Under the pieces are notes generated by a model that ran no database searches, had not been told where the DNA came from, and saw nothing but the letters and a program-made list of their open reading frames with translations. A DNA stretch of 64,000 nucleotides from Chaetoderma sp. LZ-2023a. Lineage: Eukaryota; Mollusca; Caudofoveata; Chaetodermatida; Chaetodermatidae. Within the stretch, counting starts at the first letter, position 1, and every line of letters begins with the position of its first letter. The stretch spans positions 136,180,508 through 136,244,507 of the forward strand of contig CM067374.1 of NCBI GenBank assembly GCA_034401795.1, given 5' to 3'. Made by a program: the position numbers and the translations under genes. Below are positions 1-13,300 of this stretch, one piece after another.

Positions 1-1227
1 TAATATACACCTCAAAACATCATTGTGGAAGTGAAATTAATAAATGCGGCTGCCTAAATATTGCATATCCTTTAATAAAGGCCATTTATTACATTAAAAT
101 TAATCCAAATTTTGTATAAAACGTCGTCGAGAAAAAATATAAATCACATGATGTTCGTAATCCTCTCTGGCTAAATCAATTTACTGAGTATCAACAATTT
201 AGCGCGAGTATTCGGACATAAATATTCTGGACTCAGAAACTCAGATATCGCTATATATTATCATTGCATGATGGTAACCGAGTATCTTGGATCACAGTAA
301 ACTTGGTACCCATTTGATAACAGGAAGGGTTATGATAATGCGATATATCGTCCGTCTCAAACTCCCGTTAGCGTATGAAATCTCGCGAGAACATGCCATG
401 CGCCTCCAATCGGAAAAGAGTTATTTTATTGCCTACATAAGAAGCGATCTTCCGCATTTTAATTCTCGGGCGGTCAAGCAACTTTTCTAGAACATTTGAT
501 TCCACTTCGGATCATTATATGTTGGCCACTTACATTGGGCCAGTCTTTCCAGATTGTAGCGATATTGCGTTCGGAATACGTACTCTTACTAATTCTTTGC
601 AATAGCATTTCTGAACACTATTACTATCTGGCAATTAGACTGGAGGCAGTTTTAGTGGTCAGCAAATACCAATTTTCCTTCTTTTAGCATTATGTTAGCA
701 ATTCTCATTCGAAATAAAGTTTGTAGGATTTAAACAAATATTATCAATACTAGCCGTTGAACTAGTTGAAATATTTTTGCTTATATAGTTATTTGTGTTG
801 AATAAAACTTTGTTCAAGTTTCTCCTGCCCTAACACAGAAAGACATGTACAATATAATCGAAAATCGCGATTATTTTTTCAAAATGATCGCGCGATTATG
901 AAAACTGAATAATCGTGCAAGCCTACCCACTGTCTGCAATAATGGAGAAAAGCTCCCAAGATTGATACCTCTGGTGTTTCAGATCTAATCAGCTTCAACT
1001 TTGACATCCACATGTATATTAGATCTTAATATGAACATTTTAACCAGATTTAGTGCAAATTTGTCCAGAAATAACACATATTCCACCATTGTTAATTATA
1101 GACACTGATAGTTGGCAGCAAGATGGATGGATAGGGTGAGGTGGGGTGGTGGTGGTCTTTTTAAACTTTTCAAACTAATTTGTATAGTAGCTAGTACATT
1201 ATGGTGGGATGAGATGTGATATCTTAC
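1..1227. other. Partial intron 14, AT-rich, no gene seen
   Basis: No exon-like block continuing the DPY19 luminal domain is visible. Around 855-930 is an AT-rich stretch ending AATCGTGCAAGCCTA; a related stretch lies at 47850-47925, so this is a dispersed repeat fragment. Short ORFs at 287-687 have no recognisable motif. Confidence 0.5.
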
Positions 1228-1310
1228 CTAATCCATTCCATCAGTTCCACAGTGTCAGGATCCCAGAATTCCTTCAGAGTATTAAGCTCTTCACTTATTT
1301 CTGGGAAAAA
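1228..1310 (-). CDS. DPY19L3: DPY19L3-like exon 14 (residues 556-583), last exon in window
   Basis: Codes for FFPEISEELNTLKEFWDPDT and VELMEWI. The DPDTVELM-x-WI block is highly conserved at the start of the luminal domain. Acceptor TTTCAG|TTT; donor ATTAG|GTAAGA leaves two bases. I found no continuation in 1-1227, so the next exon lies beyond the left edge. Confidence 0.94.
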
Positions 1311-4300
1311 CTGAAACAAAATAAAAGCAAAAAAATAAAATTCTTGACTGGGTTATAACCAATTATTTCTGTTGTCACAAATATTCAATGAATTGGTATT
1401 TTAACCCTTTACCCTCATATCAGCCAAAATCAGCTTCTGCAGTGGGCTTCAGACATGTCCATTTGCAGACCAAAAGACTGTTTTTGAAAATTTGCCAATG
1501 GAATGACTAGCTCAATAACCGAGCCAGTCCTTTCAGTGGTAAATTTTCAAAAATAGTCTCGGTCTGCAAATGAACCTTTTCTAAGAGAAAATTTAAATTT
1601 TCTTGAATAAATTCGAGGGTTAAAGGGTTTATAAATTTCACCAAAACAGTCAAGACAGGTGGTTCATTAAGACAGGTGGTTCATTAAGACATGTGGTTCA
1701 TTAATATATGTGGTTCACTAATACATGTGGTTCATTAAGACAGGTGGTTCATTAATATTGGTGGTTAATTAAGACTGGTGGTTCATTAAGACGGGTGGTT
1801 CATTAAGACTGGTGGTTCATTAAGAATGGTGGTTCCTGTGGTGCATCAAGACAGGTGGCGCATTAAGACAGGTGGTGCATTAAGACAGGTGGTTCATTAA
1901 GACAGGTGGCTCATTAAGACAGGTGGTTTATTAAGACATGTGGTTCACTAAGACAGGTGGTTCATTAAAACAGATGGTTTATTAAGACATGTGGTGCATT
2001 AATACAGGTGGTCCATTAAGACAGGTAGTTCATTAGGACTAGTGGTTCATTAAGACTGGTGGTTCTTTAAGGCATGTGGTACATTAAGACAGGTGGTCCA
2101 TTAAGACAGGTGGTTCATTAAGACAGGTAGTTCATTAATACTGGTGGTTCATTAATAATGGTGGTTCTTTAAGACAGGTGGTTCATTAATACAGGTGGTT
2201 CATTAAGACAGGTGGTTCATTAAGACAGGTAGTTCATTAATACAGGTGGTTCATTAATACAGGTGGTTCATTAATACAGGTGGTTCATTAATACAGGTGG
2301 TTCATTAAGACAAGTTGTTCATTAATACTGGTGGTTCATTAATACAGGTGGTTCATTAATACTGGTGGTTCATTAATACAGGTGGTTCATTAAGACAAGT
2401 TGTTCATTAATACTGGTGGTTCATTAATACAGGTGGTTCATTAATACTGGTGGTTCATTAATACAGGTGGTTCATTAAGACAAGTTGTTCATTAATACTG
2501 GTGGTTCATTAATACTGGTGGTTCATTAATACTGGTGGTTCATTAATACAGGTGGTTCATTAAGACAAGTTGTTCATTAATACTGGTGGTTCATTAATAC
2601 AGGTGGTTCATTAATACTGGTGGTTCATTAATACAGGTGGTTCATTAATAATGGTGGTTCATTAATACAGGTGGTTCATTAAGACAAGTTGTTCATTAAT
2701 ACTGGTGGTTCATTAATACTGGTGGTTCATTAATACTGGTGGTTCATTAATACAGGTGGTTCATTAATAATGGTGGTTCATTAAGACAAGTTGTTCATTA
2801 ATACTGGTGGTTCATTAAGACAAGTTGTTCATTAATACAGGTGGTTCATTAAGACAGGTGGTTCATTAATAATGGTGGTTCTTTAAGACAAGTTGTTCAT
2901 TAATACAGGTGGTTCATTAAGACAGGTGGTTCATTAATACAGGTGGTTCATTAATACAGGTGGTTCATTAAGACTGGTGTTCATCAAGACAGGTGGTTCA
3001 TTAAGACAGGTGGTTCATTAAGACAGGCAGTGCATTAAGACAGGTGGTTCATTAAGACAAGTGGCTCATTAAGCCAAGTGGTTGTTTAAGACCAGTGCTA
3101 GAATAATCCATGTTCCTGCAGCCAGGGACAACCAACTTTTATTGCAGGGCAACTTAATTTTTCATCAGTTTAACATTGCATTGATAGGGAGGGCAACTTA
3201 GTTCATTGACTTCGTTCATTAAGAGGTGGTTTTTTAAGACATACAGATCTTTAAGACAGGTGGTTCATTAAGACAGGTGGGTCAACGTAGATGGTTCGTT
3301 AAGACAGGTGGCTCTATAAGACAGGTGGTTCATTAAGACAGGTGGTGGTTAAGATAGATAGTGTAAAGTGTCATATGGAAGCAGTATGACATAGCTCCAG
3401 CCATTAGTGAGATTACAGGGTTCCAGTCTTTAATGACAGGACAGGCCACCAGCCATTAGTGAGATTACAGGTCACCAGTAATTAGTGGCATGACAGGACA
3501 GGCCACCAGTCATTAGTGAGATTACAGGTCACCAGTAATTAGTGGCATGACAGGACAGGCCACCAGTCATTAGTGAGATTACAGGTCACCAGTAATTAGT
3601 GGCATGACAGGACAGGCCACCAGTCATTAGTGAGATTACAGGTCACCAGTAATTAGTGGCATGACAGGACAGGCCACCAGTCATTAGTGAGATTACAGGT
3701 CACCAGTAATTAGTGGCATGACAGGACAGGCCACCAGTCATTAGTGAGATTACAGGTCACCAGTAATTAGTGGCATGACAGGACAGGCCACCAGTCATTA
3801 GTGAGATTACAGGTCACCAGTAATTAGTGGCATGACAGGACAGGCCACCAGTCATAGTGAGATTACAGGTCACCAGTAATTAGTGGCATGACAGGACAGG
3901 CCACCAGTCATTAGTGAGATTACAGGTCACCAGTAATTAGTGGCATGACAGGACAGGCCACCAGTCATTAGTGAGATTACAGGTCACCAGTAATTAGTGG
4001 CATGACAGGACAGGCCACCAGTCATTAGTGAGATTACAGGTCACCAGTAATTAGTGGCATGACAGGACAGGCCACCAGTCATTAGTGAGATTACAGGTCA
4101 CCAGTAATTAGTGGCATGACAGGACAGGCCACCAGTCATTAGTGAGATTACAGGTCACCAGTAATTAGTGGCATGACAGGACAGGCCACCAGTCATTAGT
4201 GAGATTACAGGTCACCAGTAATTAGTGGCATGACAGGACAGGCCACCAGTCATTAGTGAGATTACAGGTCACCAGTAATTAGTGGCATGACAGGACAGGC

Positions 4301-7300
4301 CACCAGTCATTAGTGAGATTACAGGTCACCAGTAATTAGTGGCATGACAGGACAGGCCACCAGTCATTAGTGAGATTACAGGTCACCAGTAATTAGTGGC
4401 ATGACAGGACAGGCCACCAGTCATTAGTGAGATTACAGGTCACCAGTAATTAGTGGCATGACGGGACAGGCCACCAATCATTAGTGGCAGGACAGGACAT
4501 GAGTTTTTATTGAAGCTTCATGAGAAACACTAACTAGTTGTCCTTGCCACTGCAGACAAAACAAGACCAGTCTCGTCATTGTCACACTGTAAACAGTTTT
4601 CGGATCTTCTGGATTTTTTTTAGACTTTTCAGATTTTCCTGGATCATGCCCAAAATTCGAGAATCATATTGTATGGTCACACCCTTTCTCATGTTAAGAT
4701 TTTAGCCAAATCGGACCAGCAGTTTCTGAGATATCCATAGATCCAAACACACACACACGCACGCATGCATGCACGCACGCACAGACCTGATCACAATACC
4801 CTCTCCCCCTTACGTTACATAGTATTACTTACCATAACTGACAACACAAGCAGGAGAATGCACTGAACAAGGTGTTGCATAACCCACGCCTGAGAACAGA
4901 GAAAACACAACAATGTGAGAATCCGGACTCAGGTCCTATTTGATTTAACCGTTTAACACTCATATCATACAAAAAGGACTTCTGCAGTGATCTTTGAAAA
5001 TATCGATTTACAGACCAAGAGAAGTCTATTTTTCAAAATTTACCATCACAATGACTGGCTCGATAACCGAGCCAGTCAATTCAGTGGTAAATTTTCAAAA
5101 ATGACTCTTGGCCTGCAAATTGACATCTATGAGATAATTTGAATTTTTCATAACAAATTTGAGGCTTAAACTGTTAAGCACATATGATATGAATAGCTTC
5201 TATAGTTTGCTATCTGAAATGGTGTTATTTAGCTTGAGGATGAGGGGTAATGTGTCAATAAAGTCTGTCCTAACAGGGAGCAGAGGTTGCAGGTAAAGAC
5301 AGGCAATATTCCTTTAATCACTTAGAGTACAGACATACCAGTGGAAGTCAGCTATTGCTAAGAGAAATCAATCAAACCATGTGAGCTAACAGATGCTAAC
5401 AGAGCAGGGTTTTATCTTGGGCAAAGGGGGGAATCTGCACCCCACCTACCTTTCACCCCACCTCACCTCCCCAAATGTATTTTCTGGATTTACACACTTG
5501 TGATTTAAATGGAAATTGTACAGGCACTGTACCTGTATTCAATTAAACTTTTAATCTTTTAACACTCATATCAGCCAAAAACGGCTTCTGCAGTGATCTT
5601 GAGAAATATCCATTTGCAAACCTAGAGAAGACTATTTTTGAAAATTTACCACTGGAAGGACTAGCTTGATAACTGATTCCAGTGGTAAATTTTCAAAAAT
5701 AGTCTTCTCTTGCTCTGCAAATGGACATTTTCTATGAGAAAATTTAAATTTTCTTGAACAAAATCCGAGGGTTAAAGGATATTCTGCAGTGGACTTGAGA
5801 AATGTCTATTTGCAAACTAAGAGACTATTTTTGAAAATTTACTTTTGGAATGACTGGCTCGGTTATTGAGCCAGTCATTCTAATGGTAAATTTTGAAATA
5901 CAGTCTTCTCTTGATCTTTTTTTTGGCTGATATGAGGGTTAAAGGGTTAAGTTGGACCAGATTTCAGGATAAAGCCCAGTAGAGGGCTCCCTTGCTTGGC
6001 CCACTGTCTATGTGCATTGGAATCAATCTATATACTATGTAACCTGAATTAGCAAAATCTCAATTTCATGGTAGCTATTCAGTTAAGCTGTTGAATATTT
6101 TGAAACCAATTTGACTGGGGCTGTTGTAACGGCTCCCAGTCAAATTAGTTTCAAAATATTCAACAAAATGTTTATTAAATTGTAAATCCATCAAAGACAC
6201 AAAATTCGTACAGATAACGGGCGCTTTCAGTCATATCAATTTCAAAATATTCAAAAGAATATCCTATACATCGGAAAGAATTTTCTTTTTTCAGGGATTT
6301 GTCGTTGAAATGGTTTAAAGTGTCTCTCTGTTTTATAATCATGGATACAAGCCATCCACATGCTACAATGGACCTTTGCAGTTTTAGCTATGCCCCGCCC
6401 ATCTCTTGCTATGCTCCACCCATACCTCGATCTTGTTGGGATCGATCGATCGATTCCTGAACGCCCTAACAATCAATTTTTAGAAAACTATACACGTTAG
6501 CTGTTAAAGATTTTGAAACTAATTTGACTGGACGCTGTTGCTGCCTATGGTCAAATTAGTTTCAAAATATTCAACAGAATGTTTATTAAATGGTAGACAT
6601 AAAATTCATACGTGTCAGACTATTAACCCTCCAGGCCCTACCAAGAATTTACACAAAAATGCTACAAAGCCTACAACCAAAAGCTAGAAACTTGCTTAGA
6701 GCCCTAGCCTCTAAGCAGTACTGGCGTGATAGCCACGTAGGGCTACCATGCCAACTATATTAAGCATTTTTGGCAAAGTAACAGACCACTATATATATAA
6801 AACTATACATCATTAAAAAGGGCAGTAAAATTCCTTTTAGTACATATAAAATTTCTATAAAATATATTTTAGTTGGTCAACGTGCCTCTCAAAATAGACA
6901 CACCTTGTAGGATATATACATTGGTCTATTCATGCTAAATTTATCAAATTTTTTTTAAATTTATTATTCGCTCTTGCCGATTGAAAAGGTTAATCCAGTA
7001 ACTAGTCGTCATACTCCCTCCTTGGACGATATATGCCCACCATTTATTATATTATTCATTTCATTTCTGCACTAAAATCTGAGGGCGGGTTATGACCATA
7101 ACACCCGTTGTCGGGTCATAATATTTACCAGTATATCCCTTAGTCTGTCAGTCTGTCCAAATACCTGTCACTGGTGCGGGTTGAGTCAGAGCAGACTCAG
7201 ACCATATATCCCTATGCCCTTGCGCCGTACATGTATACACCTGTGCAAAAGTTAAGCACCACCCTATTTTTATGCACATGCGAGGGTATATTCATGTGCT

Positions 7301-10300
7301 ATGAAGAAAGCAATAGCATAAACATTTATGTACCCATCCATCTTAGTGCAAGAGGTAATAATGCAACTAAAGGAATGCTGATTATGATGGTGGGGAAACA
7401 CTGTATGTTTTTGTTTGAACTTGAAAACGAGGCCTGAATATGGTTACGTTGACACAACTGACAACTATTGCCCTACAGTTGACACACGTGGCTAGATTGT
7501 CATTAATGGTGTCTGAAAACGAAGTTTAACATCTGTGCACGAGTTTGAGACTGTCATTATTAATACCGGGTATATCCACCTTGTGCCTGGATGACGGCCT
7601 GGACATGACGTCTCATGCTGGTCACCAACCGACTGATACGCCATTGTGGTATTCGTTGCCATTCAAGATGGAGTGCGTCTGTTAATTCCTGTAGGTTCTG
7701 CACAGGAGGATCCCTCCTTCTCACCATGTTTCCCAGAATGTCCCAGATATGCTCAATAGGGTTCATGTCAGGGCTCCTTGCTGGCCATGGTAGGGTTTCG
7801 ATGGCATTCTGGCGGAGGTATTCATGCACAGCTCTAGCACGATGTGGTCGGGCGTTGTCATCCATGAATATAGGGTGGGTTCCAGGTGCATGATTTACAA
7901 AATGAGGGACCACAACTCTATCCAGTATGGAATCTTGATATCTTTGTCCATTTAGTGTTCCAGGTAGTCAACAGATCCAGCTTACAATCAAATGAGATGC
8001 ACCCCCATATCATAACGGAACCTCCACCAAATGGAACGTCTTCCATGATGTTACGTTGGTCGTACGCCGTGCGTCTGGACCTCCATACACGAGTTCGACC
8101 ATCTGCGGCATGAAGCAGGAACCGACTTTCATCGGACCAGTGTACCCGTCTCCAGGATCTCATGTTCCAGTGTCTTCTTTCGTTGCACCACCTCAGATGC
8201 TCCTCTTTGTGGTGTGCAGTGAGGAGAGGACGTCTGACAGGTCTCCTAGCTTTCATGCCAGCAGCATACAGTCTCCTTTTGATGGTAGACATTTACACTC
8301 TATTGCGCGTTTCCCATTGCTGGCTGAGCACTGGTGAATGGAGATCTCCTAACAAGGCGTACTAGGGCTCGATCATCACGGGCAGTAGTCTTCTTCGGTC
8401 TTCCAGATCTAGGCCTGTCCTTCACCTCGTTAGTTTGCCCATGTTTTGCAATCAAACGACTGATTACAGTATGGTTAATGTTCAGCTGTCTGCCAATCTC
8501 TCTGCATGACATACCAGTGGTATGCATGCCTATGATTTGCCATTTCACACGATCACTTAACCTTCGTCTTGCCATAGCGGTTCACAATCAAGAGCTAATT
8601 CTCTCTGTACAAATAAACCACGGTCATGAACACAAAATTCCTAATCTTGTCGCCTAAATCTGTATGTAATGTTCTACACCTCAAACTGGACTTTTACATA
8701 ACTGAACACGTGTGCCGTTTCTCGCCACGCACGGACATCAAGCGGCGTGAAGTCATGCATGCATGTGCATTTCGTACTTGGAATTATGTCAGCTAACGCG
8801 GGGACAAAAAGTATGGCAGCCTAGTTGTACCATCATGTTTCTACGTTCTATTGTTTTTGCTGGTGCTTAACTTTTGCACAGGTGTATATATTGTTAACCA
8901 TTTAACATTTGAGTCAGACCAAAACTGCTGCAGTTGTCGAGGAAAAAACATTTTCCGACCAAAGTAAGATTATTTTTGAAAATGTATCACTAGAATGACC
9001 TTCTCTTGGTCTGTATATGGGCATTGTCTGAGAAAATTAAAATTTTCATGAAAAAATTTGATTGTTAAAGTCTTAATATAACACTTGTAGAATTTGTATA
9101 TTTCTAACTTATCCTTCCTATTTTTTGCAGGTGACTGATGGGCGATGGCTTCTAAACGGACTCAGTTTTTCCTGCTACGGCTAATGGATTTACTAACATG
9201 GATTCTATAAAAAATAAAAATTTGATGACCTGTTTTACTCTATAATCTAATTTCTGTATGGAAACAGTATATTTGAACTAAAACATGATGATGTACGTTC
9301 GAAACATGATCATCTACTACACACATGAATGGCTGACAGCTATGCCGGCGGCTGTTCTGGATCGACTGCTGGCTGTTATCAACCGTATTCCTGAGGGCTC
9401 AGCTAATGTACATCTCACATAAGCTCTATGTATCATTTGAGATTGGGTGGGACTTGAATAAAATATCAATAAATAAAATTTAATCTCTTAATTACACCCA
9501 CACGTTTTGAAAAAAATGCAGGGATATTACAATCACCTCCATCTATCTGTCTGTCCATTCATCTCCTCAGAAAGCTTTTGGTAGAATTCAATCAAAATTA
9601 TTGTGTAAATTACCGATATGCTTGTGGATTGGGTGACACCATTTACACTAGGCTCCATTCCCAGAGGGGGGGGGGGGGGGGGGGGGGGCTGATTGAAGAC
9701 TGTCAAAGTTAAAGGAATATAACGAAATCTGGTGATTTACCATATCATGGCCCTATGGTTGTAGAATATGAGACAACCTAATACATTAGGCTGTGACACT
9801 GCTCGGGTCGGAAGGGGCTGATGGGGGAGGGGCAAAACGTCAACTGAATTTGTTATGTGAGTAGCAGCGACAGCAGAGTGAAATCTACACAATGTAATGT
9901 GCACAAGATCAAGGTAAGAGATGAATTGCCCATATCTCATTTTAATGGGGAAAAAAATTTAAATTTATAACGGAAAGCTGGTGAATATTTTAGAATTAGT
10001 TTGCCTTTGCTGACCTGGTGAGTTGGGCAGCAACAGCTTTCAGTCAAATCAAGTACTTGAAATTGGTTTCAAAATATTCACCAGGTTAGCGGTATCTATG
10101 GTTAACATGAAATTTGGAATTCAGGATTCAACGTATATAAACTGATCCCAACACGCGCAAATCATCGACGGAGCTTATGTAGAGATGGGCGGGGCATAGC
10201 TAAATTTCTGCTTTGTCCTTCCTTTTGTCAATTCCAGTTTTTACTATGTTTAACCCTTTCGTGACAAGTCCTGAAAACAATGTGGCATGGCAAATGATGG

Positions 10301-13300
10301 TTGTAGCCTAATTTCTCAATCCGAAAGAAAATTACATTTTAGTATGATGACTTTGAATTAATTATACCTACCTACCTTGTCTCTTTGAGTCCATTCATTA
10401 TCCCCATACCTACCTTGTCTCCTTGCGTCCATTCATTATCTCCATGTTTGAAAAAATAAGGATATAATTGCCTCCATCCACTTATCTGTACGTCCATCAT
10501 GCTATCTCCTCCCAAACAGTGAGGTCGATTTCAACCAAATTTGGTATGCGGTTACCCATATGATTGCGCTTTGCAAGACAACATTTAGATTTGGCCCCAT
10601 CCACTGGAGGTCAGGGGGTGGGGTCCAAAGTTCAAATATCCAAAAAAAAATGTCTGTCATACTTTACTCCCAAACTGTTGTGTGGAATTCAAAGAAATTT
10701 GGTGTGTGGGTTGCCCATATAATTGTGGATTGCCTGACATTTATTTCTTTGGGTTGGAGAAGGGGTTAAAAGGTCAAGAAATTTATTGTAAGCAGAGATT
10801 GGAGTCTTCCAGATTTATCTAGATTTCTGGATTTTTCATAGACCACTCTCGCACACCAGTTGACACCCTCTCCATGAATTGAAATTAAGCCAAATGAGCC
10901 ACTACATTCAGATAGGACTAGTGATTACTAGATTCTACTTTATCCCTTCAAATTTTCTATACAGACAAAGGGAAGACTATTTTTGAAAATTTTACAACTG
11001 GAATGACTGGCTCAATTACCGAGCATTCTAGTGGTAAATTTTCAAAATGTCTTGCTCTGCTAATCAACATTACTTAAGATCACAGCAGAGGCATTCGTTT
11101 CCCACCATGACCATTAAAGTGTTGACAAATGAAATTGTTACCATTGGGCTGGTCATTGTACTAACCCTGGTCAATTTCTACTAGCCTCTGGATCATGTTA
11201 ATTTAACTCCTGCTCTCACAGATCACTTCCTCTGATGACATCCAGATTTTTCACAACAATCCACCCGTCTCTGTGTAATGAAACTAATTCAAACAAATTT
11301 GGTATGTGATTATGGAGTGCAGAGGATACGCCCCCAGGGATGGGATGGGTAAAGAGGTCAAAGCGGTGAGCATGGGGATTTGCTATAATGCGTCATCGAC
11401 CAAGCAATCTAGTTATCACTTACTTACCATCATTGTCGAAGACTTGATGCTTGATAAATAACATTATGAACAGGAGTAATTAGAGATTGTAAACCACCGC
11501 CGAGACCACCCTACCGTTTTTGTCATATCCAAATTTGTTAACTCTTTATGTATGATCACACAGATCACAGCCAAAGTCTGGAAACCCTTGTTTAGGTTAT
11601 GTTGGTTTGTGGTGTTAAAATTTTTAATGAATCAGATCAGTAGTTTTTTAGATGCAATACCAGGCGCATGCACACACATAATACCCTCTTTCCCCTTAGG
11701 GCAAGGGTAATAATCCAGGAATGAATAGCAATAAAGATCAAAAGTACCTGCAATCTAAAGAAACAATCTGTTGAGTATATTTTGACAAATTTAATTGGAA
11801 TTTATTGTTGTCCAAAACAACACCAGTTTCCAATCAAATTGGACTCAATATATTCAACAAATCTACTATACATAGTCCAGTCTGATTACCTAAGATGAGA
11901 TTCTCTCTCTCCCTCTCACTTCGAATAAACTTTATTTGATATTTACACTGATAGCTTACAAATAATACAGTATTCAACCCTTTAATACGCAAGCTTTACC
12001 ACTGGAACATGTTGTCACCTAATGCAGCAACATCTTCCAGTCCAATCGATCTCAAAATATTCAACAATTTAATCACCAGTCCTACTAAGTAATATGACAC
12101 TCTTACATAGAAGAAACTGTATTTGACATACATGTAGTTTACAATGGCAGCTTATACAATAAGTGATTCGAAATAAAATGGTACAGTAGATTTACATCAA
12201 GCGCATCAGATTTAACCCTTACCACTCTGATGTCAATATTCTATCTTTTAATGTGCCAATAGCCTGGAAAACTGGTACTGTTCTACTTCTACTAATAGAA
12301 ACTGGTCTACATTTTTAACAACTTTGATTTGGTAGATGATGTTGCTATCGTCTTCCGCCAAATCTGTTGAGACAAGAACACCAGTTCTTTTAATTTAATT
12401 TGAAAATTTTAAATTTTGACATAGAATGGTAGGGGTTAATAAAATAGTGCAGAATCATCATTTTCATGAAATCTCAACCAAATAACTGTCCTATTCGCCA
12501 TATGATCCTGAAGAAAAAAAGAAGAGAAACATTTACAAGATGAAAGAACAATAGAAAACGGAAATAAAACTGAAAGTCAACAAAGGTGATTTCACAGGGC
12601 AATAACAAGCCAATATGTCTCATGACTGGCCTTACTTTAATAATGCATGTTATGGGCCCCTATTGGCCCAGTAGCGACCCCATAACATGTGCTATCATGA
12701 TAGATGATTGACGAATAGAAATTAGACCGTAGAAGCCCGCCAATATCACCCTAGAAGCTAAATGATGGGTGTGATATAATGGTATTAATGGGCAAGCTAT
12801 GTAAGGATGCACACTAAATATTTTAGGCGTCAGTGTAGCTATTCAGCTGTATATAATATTTTACCGAATGCAATTATAAATTAGGTTAGACATTCTCACT
12901 AAGCGATTCCGGCCATCAGGGAATGGAGTACTCGGTTAAATAAAGGAATCGACACGCTATCATTGACGATTTTACGCTAGCAATTTCATTCACAGAAAAC
13001 TATTTATATTTTCCCGTAGAAATTTGTAAACAAACTGAATTGACCAATCAACAGTGGATTTATAAAATTCAATCATCTGACGTAATGTAACGCTAAGTTT
13101 GATTGGATAAAACGCCCGTAATGCTTGCGTATTTAGCGATCGAAAACTGGTGCTCTTAAAGCCGTCCAGACAGCCTGTAGGCAACCATGTCCAATTATTG
13201 AAAACCGTCCAGACGGCTCATAGGTTTATTTGTACGCTTTTTGCGCGCTGTCTAGACGGCTCGTAGGTTCCTTAGGGTTAAATAAAGGAATTGCTTCATC

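Noticed and set aside
3399..4500. CRISPR-like regular repeats
   Set aside because: Repeats abut without unique spacers, inside an intron of an animal gene; it is a minisatellite.
7615..8657. Plus-strand ORFs over the Tc1 element
   Set aside because: Shadows of the minus-strand transposase.
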